64,000 nucleotides of DNA from Candidatus Vicinibacter proximus (GCA_016713905.1 JADJOE010000002.1:310001-374000), one strand, 5' to 3'; counted from the first letter of the stretch, positions 33,201 through 38,650 are shown. Translations and numbers: made by a program. The notes: a model not told the origin generated them from the sequence alone.

Positions 33201-36200
33201 CTCTGCATTCGTCACCGTATTATTGGTCACTTTGGCAAACATAGAGTTACCTAGGCGAATGCCGGTACTGCGCACATTTTCAACCTTGTTGTCATCAATC
33301 AGGATACTGTGGGAGAATTGGGCAGGACCACCAGATGCAAAATAATTTGTTGTCTGCTCAATGCGAATACCATTCTCCAGCTTTGTAGCAATGTTTTTCG
33401 ATATGGAAATATTGCTTACTCCGTCGGCATTGATGAATAAACCACGTGCGGCGTCGTTAGAAAGACCATGAACACCTCCCAATCCTACACCACTATTTGG
33501 CAATGACGGATTGTCGCCATCCACTTTGAAGCCTTTAAAATTTACGTTGGAAACCGATATAGTCACAATAGCACCACTTCCTGTATTTGTAGTCGCAGGA
33601 ACTATAATGGCCTCTGCCACTCTCATTCCGCTATTAGGCGAGATGGCAGCGTTCGGGCCGTTAATGGTTAGGGATTTATTTACTGTTACATTTTCGGGAT
33701 AAGTTCCGGCAGCAACTGTAATTGTATGTCCATTAATAGTCTGGGCATCATTTATTGCTGCCTGTATGTTACAGAATGTCTCGCCATTATTAGTATTTGT
33801 TACCAGACCGTAATTACTTGAAGAAATTACATTTCTTACATTTACAGTATTTGCACTGAAAATGTTTGTATTATCAATAACATTTCCACAAGCATAAGGT
33901 GAATTGCCTCGACCAAAATAATTTGGTGATAACACAGGCATAGTTCCAGTTCCAGTAGAACCATCGCCTGGATAATTAGAGAAAGGATGTAAACCTCCTT
34001 GTTGCTGAATAGCCACATCACAATTATTAACTGTATTTCCTGATACAGTATGATTGGTTCCTTCAATTACAATTCCAAATCCTTCCTCCCCATTTCCTGC
34101 GGATTGGCGATAATCCTCAACAGTATTTCCAGAAACAACAACTCCATTTGGAATATCGACATTATTATATAGCACACCACGACGAAAGACTGCTATACCT
34201 GCACGATCACGCATATCAGTATTTTCCGTTATTAATTTTACATTATTGCCGGAAACAGTTACCCCACCTGAAGGATTCTTAATTTCGATGCCAAAACGAC
34301 CTCCACCTGTGATTGTATTATTGTTGACCAAATTTGCTCCGACAGAAAAATTTAAACCGGTTAAACCAATGGCATTATCTCCTCCACCAATGTCAAGAGT
34401 GTTTCCTGTAACAGTAACGCCTGATGCGTCGCCATCCTGTAATTCAATACCACAACAAGAGTTGTTTGATACTAAATTATTGGAAATTGTAATATTGGTT
34501 TTTAATCCATCCCATAATACAATACCGCGAAGTCCAGGTCCATGATTAATAACTCGAGAATTAGTTATCGACACATTATTAATGCCAGATAAAGCTCCTC
34601 CAAAAATGCCATGATTGGATGGATTATTTTGAACCGTTACCCTATGAATGGTAAGATCATTATTTGAGCTTGTAGCAAAAATAGCTGCGGTCGAATTTCC
34701 AGAGGTGCCGGTAAAATTTTGAATTCTCATTTCCTTTATGCTCACATTAGTGACTCCTCCATTGATGGCGATACCGCTTCCACTTCCCAACCCTGTTCCA
34801 TCTAAAATGCATGTAGCACTATCTAAACCTTGCAAGGTCAAACCTTTGTCTATCACTACTCGCTGTGTATATGTCCCAGATTGAAGGTTTATGATGTTCC
34901 CAACTTCAGCATACTTTACTGAATTATTTATTACATCAATTTTTCCTACAAAATTATTTACATATTGTGTATTAGCAACGTACGTAACCTTACCTTTTTT
35001 ACTTGAAGTAACCTCCTTATGAGCCATTCTAGCTTCCACTTCAAAGAGTTGTGCATTGCTTAAAGCACCAAAAGCAACTCCCCCTAAAGTGGATGAGGTG
35101 ATATCGATTCGTAAGGTACTCAAAGCACCACTGAGATTAACCATCGTGGATGCTGCGTTGTTGATAAAATCATTTGCACCTAGTACAAAAGATCCACCTG
35201 ATGCTGCTCCACCAAAACTTATATGCGTGCCATTGTTGTTTAAAGTATTACCACTTACAGTAACATTTGCATTCATGTCATCGATGTTCATTGCAGTGCG
35301 ACAATTCAAAAATGTATTGCCGGTGATCGATACCGTAAAAGGTCCCTGGTCTACATAAATCCCACTATTCCAAGACTTGTGTCCACTAAATAATCCGCCA
35401 GATGCATCTCCAAAGATCTTATTATTAGAAATTACTTTATTTCCTCCTGCTGTAGTAGTGGCAATTGCACGAATGTTTTGACCTGTATTTGAACCATTTC
35501 TTTCAAAAATACAATTCTTCACTGTGTTTATGCCACCTCCATCTAATTCTATTTGATTGACTGGTCCACCTGCTCCATCATTTCTTAAGATGTGTAATCC
35601 ATCTAAAGTTGTGTTTCCTGCATTGTTAATATCTATGGTGCAATTCAACAGAATTGCTTCAGCCACACGTACACCTATCCCAGGGATTCCCATATTAGGA
35701 CCTCTTAAAGTAATGGGCTTATGAATATTAATATTCTCCGTATAACTTCCAGCATCACACAAAATCACGTCATTTGGGTTAGCAGCATCAATCGCTGCCT
35801 GAATGGTTCCATAATCCAGTCCTAGTGTCAGATTATGAACCGGGAACATTCCAAATACGCCAAATGGAGAAAAGGTAGTATATGGGCCTACATTGGTAGT
35901 GGTATATGGGCCCGCACCTGACACATCCGTACTTTTATTTGTCCAGCTGCCGCCGATGTTGTGGCCTACTGCTGCAGCGCTGTTTGATAAATTATTCGGG
36001 TCATTGGGAAATTCAAACTTAAGATTTACTTCTGATCCTCCATTAACGGTCTCAGAAACATTCCATTCAAACTCAGCAAATGCAGGACCCACTGGAGTTG
36101 GTGCTGTAAAGTCTGACAAATTCATCTTATCGGCGACTGCAACAGTCATTAAGTCGGTGGTATGGGCCGCTGTAGCCGAAACAGTAACCGGAGTAAAACC

Positions 36201-36866
36201 GCTGTTCGTGCCAATTGGAAATACAACTGTCCCGGAAGTAGGTACATTTAAGGTTAGTGAACCTGGGGGTGGAGGTGGAACAGCCATTACTAAATAGCTG
36301 TCTACATCTGCACCAAGAATTTCTTTGGTTTCCAAAATATATTCGCCGGCATCCAAAATGCCGTCTTTAAATTCAAGAGTTCCTTCCACTTTCAGATTGC
36401 CCAAAAGTTTGGCGGTTTTACCCGGTGCATCCATGACAATGCCCTTCACTACGGAAGTACCGGAAGTCAACAGACTCACCCCGGACCTGATCGTCAACAC
36501 CTCTTCCACCACAGCAGGCAATACGATCATCTGACCGTCCGCTGCATGATCCAAAATATACTGCAACTGGGCTGCGGCAGGTTTTGGTGAAGCGGCATGG
36601 TAGCCATTTGCAAAAGTGAATCCTGTGCTCAGCAAAAAGGCAAGGATCAAACTAAGTGCATTGAAGTTTTTCAACTGCATGGAGGGTAGATGTAAATTCA
36701 TAAAACTTTGTTTTGAGGAGGGATGAGGATGTGATTTCATTGATTCTGATTTTTCCAGGGTTTCTGGCAGGTGATTATGGTATTTTGAACTTGTAGGCAT
36801 ATTGAAGGGCTGTGCAACTTTTACACAGGGGTGGTCCTCATTATTGAAAAAATTTTGGATGTTCAT
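15288..36866 (-). CDS. 7192-residue T9SS-sorted beta-helix/HYR/LamG surface protein
   Basis: This is one uninterrupted frame of 7192 codons. The signal core (ALSLILAFLLSTGFTFA) begins about 68 residues in, so the start may be a later in-frame ATG at 36701 or 36680. Residues ~340-3250 are right-handed beta-helix (PbH1) blocks, six of them opening with an entry motif like TIQAAIDxA..AGTYxENIxVxKxLTIxGP. Residues ~3260-3440 are Ig/PKD-like. HYR repeats follow (CPxNI, DNCPG, FPVGVTTNTFKVTD, CSFTVTVND), roughly thirty in all. A LamG/concanavalin domain (~4140-4340) sits among them, as do three near-identical 94-residue units (~4518-4800). Five ~96-residue units with CPxTRxIEGC lie at ~6210-6690. 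A His/Cys-rich segment precedes the T9SS type A sorting domain (VKVFPNPTS, NSYGKMV, DGVYILHLRQG) in the last ~85 residues. It should be exported by T9SS and attached at the surface; an adhesive or matrix role is inferred. Confidence 0.93.
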   Translation of the reverse strand: MNIQNFFNNEDHPCVKVAQPFNMPTSSKYHNHLPETLEKSESMKSHPHPSSKQSFMNLHLPSMQLKNFNALSLILAFLLSTGFTFANGYHAASPKPAAAQLQYILDHAADGQMIVLPAVVEEVLTIRSGVSLLTSGTSVVKGIVMDAPGKTAKLLGNLKVEGTLEFKDGILDAGEYILETKEILGADVDSYLVMAVPPPPPGSLTLNVPTSGTVVFPIGTNSGFTPVTVSATAAHTTDLMTVAVADKMNLSDFTAPTPVGPAFAEFEWNVSETVNGGSEVNLKFEFPNDPNNLSNSAAAVGHNIGGSWTNKSTDVSGAGPYTTTNVGPYTTFSPFGVFGMFPVHNLTLGLDYGTIQAAIDAANPNDVILCDAGSYTENINIHKPITLRGPNMGIPGIGVRVAEAILLNCTIDINNAGNTTLDGLHILRNDGAGGPVNQIELDGGGINTVKNCIFERNGSNTGQNIRAIATTTAGGNKVISNNKIFGDASGGLFSGHKSWNSGIYVDQGPFTVSITGNTFLNCRTAMNIDDMNANVTVSGNTLNNNGTHISFGGAASGGSFVLGANDFINNAASTMVNLSGALSTLRIDITSSTLGGVAFGALSNAQLFEVEARMAHKEVTSSKKGKVTYVANTQYVNNFVGKIDVINNSVKYAEVGNIINLQSGTYTQRVVIDKGLTLQGLDSATCILDGTGLGSGSGIAINGGVTNVSIKEMRIQNFTGTSGNSTAAIFATSSNNDLTIHRVTVQNNPSNHGIFGGALSGINNVSITNSRVINHGPGLRGIVLWDGLKTNITISNNLVSNNSCCGIELQDGDASGVTVTGNTLDIGGGDNAIGLTGLNFSVGANLVNNNTITGGGRFGIEIKNPSGGVTVSGNNVKLITENTDMRDRAGIAVFRRGVLYNNVDIPNGVVVSGNTVEDYRQSAGNGEEGFGIVIEGTNHTVSGNTVNNCDVAIQQQGGLHPFSNYPGDGSTGTGTMPVLSPNYFGRGNSPYACGNVIDNTNIFSANTVNVRNVISSSNYGLVTNTNNGETFCNIQAAINDAQTINGHTITVAAGTYPENVTVNKSLTINGPNAAISPNSGMRVAEAIIVPATTNTGSGAIVTISVSNVNFKGFKVDGDNPSLPNSGVGLGGVHGLSNDAARGLFINADGVSNISISKNIATKLENGIRIEQTTNYFASGGPAQFSHSILIDDNKVENVRSTGIRLGNSMFAKVTNNTVTNAENGIASSSFRIKDMGNAADRVIANNTISARFAGIWMNLFHTSPYALNNNTITVAPPAPGDANPSYSTRTTWYGILYATVSAPQNFTNQTNLPIVGTPEYWTCNNNTIDGAALEATSIGHGYWLFYVDNNRDGSNIDHYGQISGGTVSNVDVGIFLKNKDTDPATNFGTAAVGAHAGISGVSFTLRTGGTGIKMKDDATWTTINPAPLINKRTVALNLGAGVAISNGAKGILLDYPDSLTVGFVPYDAITGASLNNVAFVGQSGNYIEMLEYNRNLNGISASFDGNTGATATVAQLYSIENKILHNIDDSGLGYVSVKANTTSVTQTSFSNPTTTTPSIQRGINALGSAGRVNIEGGVTAYTGGADATGKTVTLAPGASPSCVTITGNLVLNSGDILDIEADGTTACTLYDQFIVNGTVTLGGATLNLILGYVPANGDQLKIIDNDLADAVTGQFAQGGTILAGGTLFDINYKGGDGNDVVLTACGAGKVHNGANNYCTIQDAIDAASNGDVITVDAGTYAENIVVNKSLTIKGPKFGVDACLGARGTGEAIIMPATGSTATIAGTGSTSISVTAPNVTIDGFTIDGDNSSITNPFTAFGVNPDVDYGIESTQDGLIVKNNIIQNVFQFGVALGSTGGPSKQGVVQNNKIQRIPYWAAILLYDDYYADVQNNCVIDAWRGVQTNNFHLAAPSPGNVKISNNTFTLQKVSIAGDADYEDVSGILINLHYQNASDFEVNNNTITNSSSVADRTGSSGVEFWSIQTAVGVNTSGNVISGFESGYQMWNCPTTNTISVKDGSVTGSDYGVFANNYDGYNSDAASSSYIVDGVDLLNTTTGIYVKDNNSNSNGSTVAVQIKNNALITGSVKGILIEGGDASASFSGATPASFVGQTTYIDQISNGTNAPSTDIDATAVSFDGQTGITASLAQLYSIEDKVNHKIDLNTLGFVTVKSNKSYVTPNSFTSPNTTPSVQRGIDAVAANGTVHIQSGTTYTGGADATAKTVTLAAGSSPSCVTITGNMVLNSGDILDIEANGTTACTLYDQFIVNGTVTLGGATLNLILGYVPANGDQLKIIDNDLADAVSGQFAQGNVITVSGYTFDINYAGGDGNDVVLTKCAGVMNTTTLEKFCTIQAAIDDPQTLNGHTLMVSAGTFTENVTVTKELTIIGAGKGSNPATNTVLTAPSSCIGVGITISAPNVTIQNMFVTNFQDAVLLNGVVNPTINNMALIDYCRYGVSFGGSNSSIDILLTDIQRTTLLAGTIGMRVGTANAVNGLFMDNCTISGNALQGIAVFQATTPVAFDAITIQNSTISNNLQKGMYFEKLSNATFESLTMADNGTDASYNFNNGIDINLKYGAYSNITIQNCDITNSGHIGTAPDPQNPSAITIKARDDAPSYNTIPASLSNVTIKNNKITGPRNGIRIGEIGKVNATPSNVVIEGNDLSFAFAHKAVISRITSDINVVCNWHGTTDLGIILNTFVEGASGDILLGTVLSTGVDASGNVGFQPAGSCQCANNNLVTNTNTSETFCDIQSAIDDPQTLNGHTLSVGAGTYVENIVVNKQLTILGPNANIDPCSATPRVAEAIVVPATAAISSGEIFHVAASNVTIKGFTIDGDNTAITSGFSSTNGADIDAAEGITVYETGINNLTASNNIIQNLSYFGLTLYDYPAGVPSTGHTISNNKIQNLGTYDAGSGINFWGGGVLLYNNQYAAVTNNCMTNVRLGIQTGNFSAANPGSSTYQNISNNTIQARRVGIFHNLAYSSASAYTLNANSITGLANANETAIWHGILLSSLSGAVHTASNNTINGSAIIVPTSTGISVWNDQTAPLISGGNITGVDLGINVNNFEGYPTAGSNAGGNTLATIDGVTITGASIAGIRVHDNPSNSNGVTVFADIKGNTNVSGSPAGILVLGPDASSNIHDNPLSINGNTIGIDVDGGSATIENNHIYDNGIGVRFINSGTGTVKTNKFFETGKPNGKDLQLAASAGAVTATANNWFAGSTYGVENLSATDVDATLNYWNAANGPGPVGPGSGANITTKVLYCQYLNGIPVPLGGTGVATSPTVTIAVTETSGVANNDGIICAGASATLDATTTGATAYLWSPGGATTASIVVSPGMTTTYTVTVTFPGCTVTDDQIITVEPLPACTITGTNGPVCPNTSNDFSGPAGVSYAWSISGNATIPGATNAQTVSVLAGSLCNNDFTLTLVTTDGNSCTSSCTKTVNVLDNTGPVITPGTIAACYPTVGAAEAAALAATSATDNCPGSITEAASTSGTCSAVVTVTETDACGNVSSTAYNTRIDNAPPTFTSCPTTITVNNVVGLCGRSVSYAAPTATDNCTGMLTILKVDGTGLMSGDFFPVGTTLQKFETTDECGNTSTCMFNVVVIDNELPIITGCPNNIVKSTDPGLCTALVTWVAPTASDNCPGVSLSLLPNLPPGSIFPKGTTNMTYTATDASGNTKLCLFSVTVNDNELPQITCPSNIVVNADAGQCSAVVTYTTPVGTDNCPSPMTTQTAGLASGAAFPVGLTTNTFKVTDGSMNMATCSFTVTVNDNQNPVITDCPDDITVSCAADSTIANTGGPAIATDNCPGVIVSVMSEVVTNKTCDHRFTLTRTWKATDATGNTTTCTQVVTVNDVTAPSLTGIPYAGTTGTNACLANAATAAPFSATNAILGYTDNCTGALTATLTNTNVTGTDCGWTVTYTFTVKDVCGNELTGRTYSNTGSDQTAPSLTGMPHTGSSGTNACKANAATAAPFNATEAIEGYTDNCGGAVTATLTNTVVTGTDCAWTVTYTFTISDVCGNELPGLTYSNTGSDQTPPAITCASGSPFTRGTTLGYCGYIVSGTEFNATASDLCGGAVTITNNFNLTNTLANDTLPTGTTTIVWTATDACGNSSSCTIMVTVTDGENPQVFCKVGKGLDFDGVNEYVTVADNAVLEGMGALTVMGWMKIDALPVQNYAPIAKENAYRLIVGANGSFHFVVATTSNGWYSAGTVGSGGSNLLPTNKWIHVAGVYTGSKVNVYVNGVLMGTSTGTISGNIINNGSPLTMAFKTSSNIDYFNGKMDEVGVFNQALTASQIKAYLGTSLLGTEPGLVAYYNLEQGTGTVANDNAGSAQNGTLVNMENVDWIRTPFGPNNSITVNTDPGVCKAALIFDVATIDNCGIISNLNDFNNTSNASGDYLKGTTVVTWTATDAVPNTGTCSFTVIVNDSIKPTISCPLNQTKNTDLGECNYTVVGTEFDPTAFDDNCPGETISNNYDMTSSLSGSDFPTGLTTVIWTVTDASGNTMTCSFTVTVNDNQAPTVSCVAPQTRGTDAPACTYTAVGTEFDPTGSNDNCAVTSTTYSLSGVTMGSGSNTLAGVVFNKGVTTVTWTVLDAAGNMGSCSFTVTVNDDDAPTVSCVAPQTRGTDAPACTYTAVGTEFDPTGSNDNCAVTSTTYSLSGVTMGSGSNTLAGVVFNKGVSTVTWTVLDAAGNMGSCSFTVTVNDDDAPTVSCVAPQTRGTDAPACTYTAVGTEFDPTGSNDNCAVTSTTYSLSGVTMGSGSNTLAGVVFNKGVTTVTWTVLDAAGNMGSCSFTVTVNDDDAPTPVCNNISVNLNSSGNYTLTTANINAIAAGTVDNCTPYNLLTLAVLPNSFNCSNVGPNTVTLTVTDDASPANSATCNAIVTVVDITPPVITCPPNVTLNAVSGSCEQTHSWTVPVPTDACGIMSLVVSTSNNTVNVITIGTTAFALFPVGTTTVTYTATDVNGNTAACSFTVTIVDNQPPIISNCPTNIGPLGNDPGLCGRTVSWNEPTASDNCPGVMLTTTPPNANGSFFPVGVPTLVTYKATDAGGLMTTCSFTVTIIDSEAPQITCPANITASNDAGMCSAVVNYTAPVGTDNCPGSVTVKLSGLASGSSFPVGVSTIVYKVTDVPGAMATCSFTVTVNDTELPVISCPSNISVPNDANLCSAVVNYTAPVGTDNCPGANTIQTAGLASGAAFPVGVTTNTFKVTDASGNTATCSFTVTVTDAQAPQITCPSPIVKSNDPGLCSALVTYTAPTGTDNCSGANTIQTAGQASGSYFPVGVTTNTFKVTDAGGLTATCSFTVTVNDTEAPQISCPNNITVSTDAGLCTAVVNYTTPVGTDNCPGVTTARIAGLASGAAFPKGTTNVTYEATDAGGVKASCTFIVTVNDNELPQITCPANIVVSNTTGQCAAVVIYTAPVGTDNCAGANTIQTAGLASGASFPVGVTTNTFKVTDAMGNTATCSFTVTVNDTELPLITCLSNISVPNDMNLCSAVVTYTAPVGTDNCPGPNTVQIAGLASGAAFPVGVTTNTFKVTDASGNTATCSFTVTVNDTQLPVISCPANISKNNDPGLCAALVNYTAPTGTDNCPGANTIQTAGLASASYFPVGVTTNTFKVTDASGNMATCSFTVTVTDTEVPQIVCPGNIIIANDNGNCSAIVNYTAPVGTDNCPGANTVQTAGLPSGSAFPVGVTVNTFKVTDGASNTATCSFTITVNDQEAPQINCPANIVTTNTPGLCSKVVTYTTPVGTDNCPGANTTQTAGLPSGAAFPVGVTTNTFKVEDAEGNIATCSFTVTVNDTEAPQITCPTNIVVGNNPGLCSALVTYTAPVGTDNCPGANTIQTAGLASGSYFPVGTTTNTFKVTDAAGNTMTCSFTVTVNDTELPQISCPNNITVSTDAGLCTAVVNYATPVGTDNCPGANTIQTAGLASGAAFPKGTTTNTFKVTDATGNMMVCSFTVTVNDNELPQITCPANIITNTTPGLCTAVVNYTAPSGTDNCPGANTIQTAGLASGAIFPKGVTTNTFKVTDAMGNTATCSFTVTVNDNELPQITCPANVVVSNDAGYCSAEVNYTPPTGSDNCPGQNTVQTSGLGSGSAFPVGVTTNTFKVTDASGNTATCSFTVTVNDTEDPQIVCPANIVEDSDPGICSALVTYTAPIGTDNCPNPNTVQTAGQPSGTYFPVGVTTNTFEVTDASGNAASCSFTITVNDIEDPIILNCPETRAIEGCNTGAITSPAYSATLATTTYAIFSGAPNNGDAIENCGITLVQYQDVASGTCPITVTRTWTISDAAGNSDVCVQTITIDDTQNPVINACAVTRNIEGCNTGAISGPAYSATEANSSEAEFENGTNQGDASDVCGIASVKYQDSQSGTCPIVVTRTWTITDACGNQTTCTQTINVDDTQAPTITVCPATRTIEGCGLGSIDNPSFSMTWAASTYSVYSSAPNNGAATDVCGIVTVEYKDVASGECPVVVTRTWRLTDACGNSSTCNQTISVDDTQAPSISVCPVTRNINGCSTADITGPVYSATTKVSSYAVFSNATNQGAATDVCGINAVTYKDVASGTCPIVVTRTWTVSDVCGNSTTCNQIINVLDVTAPDIEDCAEARDISGCTTADITDPPYSAVRTASTEAVFESSPNWGNVSDTCGIVTVEYKDVAVGSCPMTVTRTWYFKDACGNESSCNQIITVDDNINPTPTCPANITQPNATGVCGATVTFNGSATDNCSGMPVITYSKNSGTFFNVGTTTVTMTATDGCGNSATCTFTVTVNDTTKPTVITKPVTLYLNALGTATLLTANVNNGSFDNCAITSLTLSKTSFNCSNIGANVVTLTAKDAANNMGMNTAVVTILDTIKPNVTCKNITVDLVGGTKTITPIQVRLTATDNCGTPNLSINKSTFTCADPINNNVVLTATDASGNSKTCTSVVTIRYKPTCSITLTPATGAYTGGIANNVYLGYGPQTVLMTCNPTGGSGFTYNWSPTTYLINCTNCQSPTFAPTVPGNFTYTVTVTNSNGCTTTCSVTFCVKDVKVPGSNGGSIYVCHSGVTTPVTIASVPTHVPGHGGDKIGKCDDLCGPPPALAGHLEEQWNGHDHDHEGGLDDHHFGISELVEPTRYVKVFPNPTSYFFNLFINSDDKSDIEMSVFNSYGKMVEKRFYKNQTDAAEFGENYPDGVYILHLRQGQWTKTMKLVKQNR
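16793..18238 (-). repeat. Five ~290-bp coding repeats (IEGC units)
   Basis: Five consecutive units start near 16793, 17083, 17372, 17670 and 17950 (spacing 280-298 bp). Each encodes a module with CPxTRxIEGC (or a variant), a CP(I/V)xVTRTWxxxDxCGN stretch and a closing VDDTQAP-like linker. They resemble HYR modules but use a different Cys pattern, and form a block near the C-terminus of the giant protein. Confidence 0.85.
22468..23313 (-). repeat. Three near-identical 282-bp tandem repeats in the giant gene
   Basis: Units begin at 22468, 22750 and 23032, exactly 282 bp apart, and encode 94-residue HYR modules (start DDDAPTVSCVAPQTRG). By eye the units differ at only a few bases, for example GTGGTAACTCC against GTGGAAACTCC, which makes the single Thr/Ser change in the TTVTW motif. 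Neighbouring HYR modules are far more diverged, so this is a recent tandem amplification or a conversion tract. Confidence 0.95.
29971..30085 (-). repeat. Duplicated beta-helix spacer, copy 1
   Basis: About 115 bp encoding part of TLGGATLNLILGYVPANGDQLKI is almost identical to 31861-31975, 1890 bp away in the same gene. Sequence outside this core is less similar but still related, so whole beta-helix blocks were duplicated and this core kept alike. Confidence 0.85.
31861..31975 (-). repeat. Duplicated beta-helix spacer, copy 2
   Basis: This is the partner of 29971-30085, with the same reading frame and the same position relative to the following beta-helix entry motif. The two copies differ by a handful of bases over about 115 bp. 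Confidence 0.85.
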
Positions 36867-37308
36867 TGGATTAGGTTTTGTTCATGACTCGTGCCGAATA
36901 CATCTCTACAAACGCAGGTATTGAAAGGGTTTGTTGATCCTGACCCTGAGGCAGGTAGCTGAAGAAGTATTGAAATGGTTGGTACAAAAGAATGACTGCT
37001 TACCGTCGGTGCGTGTTCCTGAAATCTGTACGGATGAAGCATAGAAGTTTTGGTTTTTGTAGTTTTCTAAGTAAAATAAAGTTATTAAAGTATAAAAAAC
37101 AAACACTCTTCCGAATAGGATCCGGTCGAGTCTTTGGACCAAAAGTAGTAAAATCTACGAATTTTAGGCCGATTTTGTAAATTATTTTTATATGAAACTT
37201 CCCAAATGGTAGATTTTTGTGGTTTTTTGGTTGTTTTTAGGCTTTCAAGGACAAGATGAACGGTTTTGTCCTTGGGTTTGGTGGAAATTTGTGGGTGGAA
37301 GAGGAGGG
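36867..37308. other. 5' region of the giant gene; no gene seen
   Basis: These ~440 bp separate the giant gene from the repeat block. A minus-strand TAnnTTTG match (TACTTTTG) lies at 37140-37147 with no clear -33 partner, which would give an untranslated leader of roughly 270 bp. A hairpin with a 9-bp stem (CAAGGACAA/TTGTCCTTG) lies at 37246-37274. Short ORFs in the stretch have no recognisable product. Confidence 0.4.
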
Positions 37309-37720
37309 GCTAAGCGGGACGCGTTCAACTCACCCACCAATAAATTGGGGCCCCTCTCTTGAAAGAGAGGGGGGAAGACTACTCTAGATGTGTTACCATC
37401 TAAAAAATTGCAGTATGCTCAGCGGGACACGTTCAATTCACCCCCCAATAAATTGGGGCCCCTCTCTTGAAAGAGAAGGGGGGAGGAAGACTACTCGGGA
37501 TGTGCTTCAAGCTTTAAGCCAGGAGGCTCAAAGCAACCATGATGCTGCGGGAGGCTTTAAGCAACCCGGGGTTGTTTCATGCGTCCTTGCTTGAAACTGA
37601 CGGGGGCGTAAAGGAGGTTGTTACTACCCTTTATTAACCAGTACGTAAGCTTTAAGCCGGGAGGCTCAAAGCAACCTTGATGCTGCTATTGATGTTTTTG
37701 TCGCGGTTGCAAACCTCGAT
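37309..37720 (+). repeat. Composite intergenic repeat block upstream of yefM-yoeB
   Basis: Two copies of part A start at 37309 and 37417. Each has entry GCTCAGCGGGACGCGTTCAA or a variant, then CCCCAAT/ATTGGGG and CCCCTCTCTT/AAGAGAGGGG hairpins. Part B follows at 37511 and 37649, with hairpin GCTTTAAGCC-GGGA-GGCTCAAAGC. The first B copy continues with CAACC-CGG-GGTTG and GTTTCA..TGAAAC stem-loops. The second ends differently, in GTCGCGGTTGCAAACC, a tail also seen at 50.7 kb. Short ORFs across this region are repeat sequence and not genes. Confidence 0.85.
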
Positions 37721-37769
37721 CATTATTGCATTATGTTGACTAAGCCATGTTATTTTAAAAATATTTAAC

Positions 37770-37799
37770 TATCTTTACGTTATTAAGTACGTAATTACG
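37770..37799 (+). promoter_or_regulatory. Promoter/operator region of yefM-yoeB
   Basis: The start codon at 37804 is preceded by a near-match to the Bacteroidota -7 box (TATCTTTA, 37770-37777) and by a perfect 10-bp palindrome CGTAATTACG at 37790-37799. A related TACGTTATTAAG half precedes it. YefM antitoxins bind palindromes overlapping their own promoter, so this is the likely autoregulatory operator. It does not show the TGTACA core of the E. coli site. Confidence 0.5.
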
Positions 37800-37803
37800 C
37801 TAT

Positions 37804-38067
37804 ATGGAAGTTTTAAATTATTCAACGCTCAGGTCTAATCTTAAAGCTGTACTGGATTCTGTTGTAGATGACCACGAGACGGTTATTATTACCAGGGGTG
37901 AGGATAATGCGGTAATCATCTCGCTGGAAGAATACAATAGCTGGCAGGAAACATTGCACCTGCTCAGCACAGAAAATAACAGAAAAAGGCTCTCAGAAGC
38001 CATCAAACGGGATAAAAAAGGACAGTTTAAAAAACATAAACTGATCAGTGATCATGAAGGATCTTAG
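37804..38067 (+). CDS. yefM: YefM/Phd-family antitoxin
   Basis: This 87-residue protein is a normal length for YefM. It opens with the Phd/YefM DNA-binding fold (NYSTLRSNLKAVLDSVVDD), followed by ETVIITRGEDNAVIISLEEYNSWQETLHLL, the conserved core. The basic C-terminal tail (AIKRDKKGQFKKH) is the part that wraps the toxin in known complexes. It should neutralise the YoeB toxin and repress the shared promoter through the palindrome just upstream. The toxin gene overlaps its 3' end by 20 bp in another frame, which implies coupled translation. Confidence 0.95.
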   Translation: MEVLNYSTLRSNLKAVLDSVVDDHETVIITRGEDNAVIISLEEYNSWQETLHLLSTENNRKRLSEAIKRDKKGQFKKHKLISDHEGS

Positions 38068-38311
38068 TTGGGACAAAGACGCCTGGGAAGACTATCTTTA
38101 TTGGCAATTGAATGACAAAAATACCCTCAAACGAATCAACAAATTAATCGTCGACATTCAAAGAGACCCTTTTGCTGGTATCGGCAAACCTGAATCTCTA
38201 AAATCAAATCTGGCAGGCTATTATTCACGAAGAATTGATACCGAACATCGACTGGTCTATGCAGTTTATGAGGACAGAATACATATTATCCAATGCAGAT
38301 TTCATTATTAA
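38048..38311 (+). CDS. yoeB: YoeB-family ribosome-dependent mRNA interferase toxin
   Basis: The predicted protein has 87 residues, or 85 from the second Met at 38054, which matches E. coli YoeB length. Sequence agreement is strong along its length: WDxDAWEDYLYWQ, DIQRDPFAGIGKPESLK, SRRIDTEHRLVYAV and a C-terminal CRFHY. Glu49, Arg68, His86 and Tyr87 correspond to the YoeB catalytic residues Glu46, Arg65, His83 and Tyr84, so the toxin should be active. YoeB cleaves mRNA at the ribosomal A site. The gene overlaps yefM by 20 bp. Repeat blocks lie on both sides of the pair, which suggests the module arrived with, or was inserted among, these repeats. Confidence 0.95.
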   Translation: MIMKDLSWDKDAWEDYLYWQLNDKNTLKRINKLIVDIQRDPFAGIGKPESLKSNLAGYYSRRIDTEHRLVYAVYEDRIHIIQCRFHY

Positions 38312-38394
38312 GCCTCAAAAGTTAATGAAATAATTTACGTTCGTCCTGGCGATTAGAAGGACAATCCCGACTTTTTCTTTTTCTTTTCATTTTA

Positions 38395-38650
38395 GTTTTA
38401 AGTCTGGGAGCTCAAAGCAACCGAAAGGGTTGTTTCATGCGTCTTCGCTTGAAACTGACGGAGGCTGGAAAAGGAGGTTCTTGCTTTCCTTTGTAAGTAG
38501 TGCGTAAGCTTTAAGCCGGGAGGCTCAAAGCAACCGAGAGGGTTGTTTCATGCGTCTTCGCTTGAAACTGACGGAGGCTGGAAAAGGAGGTTCTTGCTTT
38601 CCTTTGTAAGTAGTGCGTAAGCTTTAAGCCGGGAGGCTCAAAGCAACCGA
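38395..38650 (+). repeat. 113-bp tandem copies of repeat part B
   Basis: Part B occurs three times here: a degenerate copy from ~38395, then copies at 38508 and 38621. The intervening AAGGAGGTTCTTGCTTTCC segment recurs exactly 113 bp apart (38471 and 38584). The first two copies keep the CAACC/GGTTG and GTTTCA/TGAAAC stems; the third is cut after the first hairpin. Confidence 0.85.

Noticed and set aside
36906..37142. Minus-strand ORF of 78 codons upstream of the giant gene
   Set aside because: It has no recognisable domain, signal or ribosome-site context, and a candidate promoter box overlaps its start, so it is more likely leader sequence.
37246..37274. Hairpin CAAGGACAA/TTGTCCTTG as a terminator
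   Set aside because: It lies between divergent genes and has no T-run on either side, so a terminator role is not supported.
37388..37594. Plus-strand ORF of 68 codons upstream of yefM
   Set aside because: It lies entirely in the composite repeat, and its frame is not kept in the other copies.
37309..38650. Possible CRISPR array from regularly spaced repeats
   Set aside because: The repeats are long, palindromic and spaced by other conserved repeat sequence, not by unique spacers, and no cas genes are present.
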